Shown: in pieces, positions 61,865 through 64,000 of the stretch
Numbering within the stretch: the first letter of the stretch is position 1
Layout: the number at the start of each line of letters is the position of its first letter
DNA from: Lactobacillus colini
GTDB taxonomy: Bacteria; Bacillota; Bacilli; Lactobacillales; Lactobacillaceae
Assembly: GCF_017874575.1 (NCBI RefSeq)
Contig: NZ_JAGGLU010000002.1
Span: 124,001 to 188,000, forward strand
DNA: 64,000 nt
Direction: 5' to 3'
Notes under the pieces: model-generated
Databases searched by the model: none
Seen by the model: only the letters and a program-made list of their open reading frames with translations
What the model was told of the DNA's origin: nothing
Translations under genes and position numbers: made by a program

Positions 61865-63556
61865 TTACCTTACCATAACTGCCTTAGCTGGAACCCATTG
61901 ATTACCACCTAAGTTGTACCACTTCATCCCGTTAATAATTGCAATCTTGAAGAACTTCCAACTAGTACCATTCTTCAAGAATCTATTAGTAGGATTCTTA
62001 CCAGGTTGTGACCAGACAACAACACCATAGTCTGGCTTAGCATTAATTGTCACTACACCTTTAGCCTTGTAGATTACAATATTATTATTAATATAATTAG
62101 CTTGAGCTGCTACCTTGGTTGTAGTTTCAGTTTGAGCGATTGGCTTAGTAGCTAGCTTAGTTACTTTAACAACTGGCTTAGCGACAATTGGTGCGCTTGG
62201 CGCTTGTGAAACCGGCTTAGCCTTGGTAGTTGTCTTAGGAGTAGTAATCTTAGTAGTCTTAGCTAACTTAACTGGGGTAGTTTCGACAGACTTGATGCTA
62301 GACTTAACTACACTAGCAGAAGAGCTGGATGCCTTAGTTTGAGCAGGCTTAGTTACTGCTACTTTAGGACTTGCAACTTTAACTTCAGCTGCAGGCTTAG
62401 CTACTGATTGACTTGAAGTAGTTGCCTTAGCCACTTCAAACTTGGTAGCCTTAGCTGGAGTAGTAACAGACTTTACTTCTTTGACAGACTTAGACACAGA
62501 GGTTTCAGTTACTGATTGTTTTACTACTGGCTTAGGACTAGTCTTAATTACTTCTTGCAGCGGCTTAGCTGCACTAGATTTCTTAACAGCTGAACTAGTA
62601 TCAACCTTATTAGTTGTAGTTACTGCTGGTTTAGTTGAAGTAACTGGCTGCTGAGTGGTTTTAGTTTCACTAGTAGTATTAGTAGTTGGCTTTTGAACAG
62701 CCTTTACTTGGGTAGTTGTTGTTTGGCTAGTTGACTGAGTTGTTGACGTTGTCTGACCAGTTGGTGCAAAGGCAAGGCTGTTAACCCAACCAGACTCAGT
62801 TAAGGCATGAGAGACACCATTTTTGTAAGTAATGTACTTAGAAATATTCATCACTTGACCAACACGAGCAGTACCGATTTGAGTAGCGACATCACTATCT
62901 ACTGGAGCCGAAGTAATTGGTGTAGTTTTAGTTACAGTCTTAGTCTCGTTAACAGAGGTAGTCGTTGGGTCATATTGTTGTAAGTTATACGTATCTATCA
63001 CTTTATTTAGAGTGTCAGAATAATTTGGTGCAGTCGCATACTTCCCTTGAAGACCATTTTGAGTAGCTTCCTTACCGGAGTTCGCATTCTCAACCCAGGC
63101 ACCTGAATAGTAGTTACCCATTTGGCTACGTAATAAAGCCCCATTGTCATTAAATGACTCTTCATAGGATGGATATTTTCTAAAGTTAGCATTAGTGGTG
63201 TAGTAACCATTGGCACCATATTCACCAGTATTCATAGTTACTGATTGACCATTATAGCTTCCCTTGATGCCGAATAAGTTATTATTAGGTTCTTGTGATA
63301 AAGTTGAATTCCCCCAACCAGATTCAACTGCCGCTTGTGCAATCATTACCGAGGTGTAAGTTCCATACTTGGAAGAAGCGTTGGTAGCTGCAGAAGCAGC
63401 TTTATTAATAAATTGCTGCGCAGATTGGTTAGTTGCGGCCTTAACTTCACTGCCACTGCCAGTGACATTCAATGGCTTAATATTATTCGTAACAGAAATG
63501 CCTGCAGTCGTAATTAAAGCAGCAGTCGCAATCTGTGTGATTGTTTTTTTGTCCAT
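61865..63556 (-). CDS. secreted GH73-type N-acetylglucosaminidase with SLAP-like C-terminus
   Basis: A 563-residue exported cell-wall hydrolase. A signal peptide (1 to about 41, cut near VKAA) is followed by a GH73 glucosaminidase domain (about 45-200: YTSVMIAQAAVESGWGNSTL with the likely catalytic Glu, NNLFGIKG, YPSYEESFNDN), a short bacterial SH3/SLAP-like module (about 215-268), a Thr/Ser/Lys/Val-rich linker (about 270-490) and a C-terminal module of about 70 residues (WYNLGGNQWVPAKAVMVR) typical of surface-layer-associated proteins. It probably acts in cell separation. The next gene upstream also encodes SLAP-like domains. Confidence 0.88.
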   Translation of the reverse strand: MDKKTITQIATAALITTAGISVTNNIKPLNVTGSGSEVKAATNQSAQQFINKAASAATNASSKYGTYTSVMIAQAAVESGWGNSTLSQEPNNNLFGIKGSYNGQSVTMNTGEYGANGYYTTNANFRKYPSYEESFNDNGALLRSQMGNYYSGAWVENANSGKEATQNGLQGKYATAPNYSDTLNKVIDTYNLQQYDPTTTSVNETKTVTKTTPITSAPVDSDVATQIGTARVGQVMNISKYITYKNGVSHALTESGWVNSLAFAPTGQTTSTTQSTSQTTTTQVKAVQKPTTNTTSETKTTQQPVTSTKPAVTTTNKVDTSSAVKKSSAAKPLQEVIKTSPKPVVKQSVTETSVSKSVKEVKSVTTPAKATKFEVAKATTSSQSVAKPAAEVKVASPKVAVTKPAQTKASSSSASVVKSSIKSVETTPVKLAKTTKITTPKTTTKAKPVSQAPSAPIVAKPVVKVTKLATKPIAQTETTTKVAAQANYINNNIVIYKAKGVVTINAKPDYGVVVWSQPGKNPTNRFLKNGTSWKFFKIAIINGMKWYNLGGNQWVPAKAVMVR

Positions 63557-63640
63557 AATTATTTTCCCTTCTAAACTAGTATCTATACTACTAAGTGTAA
63601 CCGATTCAAATTTATTTTTCTATTAATTTTTTTGTTATAA

Positions 63641-63673
63641 AAAAACTCACCCCCAACAGAGGTGAGTTAAAAA
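63641..63673 (-). terminator. terminator of the SLAP-domain gene
   Basis: AACTCACC pairs with GGTGAGTT on either side of a nine-base loop, with a T run on the minus strand. Confidence 0.8.
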
Positions 63674-63685
63674 TCTAGTCAATTA

Positions 63686-64000
63686 TTATCTAAAATTAGC
63701 AGCCTTAACGTAGGCATTCTTACCAATCCGGTAATACTTCTTGCCAGTGCCATCCTTAATAGTAATTGCACTACCGTAAGTGTTCCTACTTGCACCCTTG
63801 TATAACTTAGTGCCATAAGTATAGATACGGCTACCACGGTTATTGTAAACATAAGCATTATGAGTAAATGTGCGTGAAGTACCATCAACATTATTAACTT
63901 TTACGTATTGGTTATCACCAATCTGATAGTAAAGCTTGCCGTTGATTTCTACGGAACCACCAATAACAGTAATTGGGGTGTAAGCTGAGTAATACTTACC
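63686..64000 (-). CDS. SLAP-domain cell-surface protein, C-terminal part only
   Basis: The 104 C-terminal residues of a minus-strand gene that continues beyond base 64000. Read from the window edge it contains GGSVEINGKLYYQIGDNQYVK, a HNAYVYNNRGSRIYTYGTKLYKG repeat and an ending KKYYRIGKNAYVKAANF, the repeated pattern of surface-layer-associated (SLAP) domains of lactobacilli. These bind the wall non-covalently. The stop is TAA at 63688-63686. The identity of the N-terminal part cannot be known. Confidence 0.9.
   Translation of the reverse strand, partial: GKYYSAYTPITVIGGSVEINGKLYYQIGDNQYVKVNNVDGTSRTFTHNAYVYNNRGSRIYTYGTKLYKGASRNTYGSAITIKDGTGKKYYRIGKNAYVKAANFR

Overview
The window is a 64 kb stretch of a low-GC Firmicute chromosome, most probably a Lactobacillus of the acidophilus/crispatus/helveticus group. 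This rests on two PepE/PepG-type C1 peptidases, a raffinose-type msmEFGK-melA-gtfA operon, S-layer-associated (SLAP-like) domains at the right-hand end, abundant cre sites, a tyrosyl T-box, and the AT-rich intergenic DNA and codon use. The species assignment is inference. No phage, insertion sequence or CRISPR array was seen.

Layout. Bases 1-3.4 kb carry housekeeping genes (dCMP deaminase, trpS, a SRAP-domain protein, tRNA-Gly). Bases 3.5-7.9 kb hold a cellobiose-type cassette: a GH1 6-phospho-beta-glucosidase, EIIC, EIIB, EIIA and a GntR regulator, with a perfect cre and an internal promoter and terminator. Bases 7.9-9.4 kb hold the most unusual element: three tandem ~515 bp units. Each has an extended -10 promoter, a nine-codon leader ORF, a 68-residue hydrophobic/basic ORF, complementary RNA ends and a convergent antisense promoter, which is the architecture of a type I toxin-antitoxin module. 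A CPBP protease-like gene and a VanZ-like gene follow. Bases 11.6-16 kb hold a second beta-glucoside locus (GntR, EIIC and a small membrane protein, divergent from a second GH1 enzyme) with repeated 18-bp operator candidates. Bases 16-25 kb are the raffinose/melibiose operon with its divergent AraC-type regulator, followed by a CIRCE-controlled hsp20.

Bases 25.4-29.9 kb form an AgrC/AgrA-like two-component locus flanked by two paralogous small membrane-protein genes and a CPBP protein, which suggests a peptide-signalling or bacteriocin-immunity type region. Bases 30-37.4 kb carry greA, a lipoprotein, two inward-facing PepE/G peptidase genes around a four-gene ABC exporter-like cassette and an HD hydrolase, and a tRNA-Thr with an anticodon-stem mismatch. 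Bases 37.4-43.2 kb are the oligopeptide permease oppA-BCDF. Bases 43.3-64 kb carry tyrS with its T-box, a TMEM175-like channel, a long LTA-synthase-like enzyme, plsY, an LCP ligase, a mutarotase homologue, a GRP sugar transporter, an MFS exporter, a Cof-type phosphatase, a zinc-free S14, gpmA, two unknown envelope proteins, a CPA2 antiporter, a PfkB-fold protein lacking its catalytic Asp, a GH73 autolysin and the end of a SLAP-domain protein.

Functionally the window is a carbohydrate and peptide acquisition region. Sugars enter by PTS or ABC import, are split by GH1, GH36 or GH13 enzymes, and are under CcpA control. Peptides enter through Opp and are processed by PepE/G. All functional calls come from motifs and family knowledge read by eye; no database search was run.
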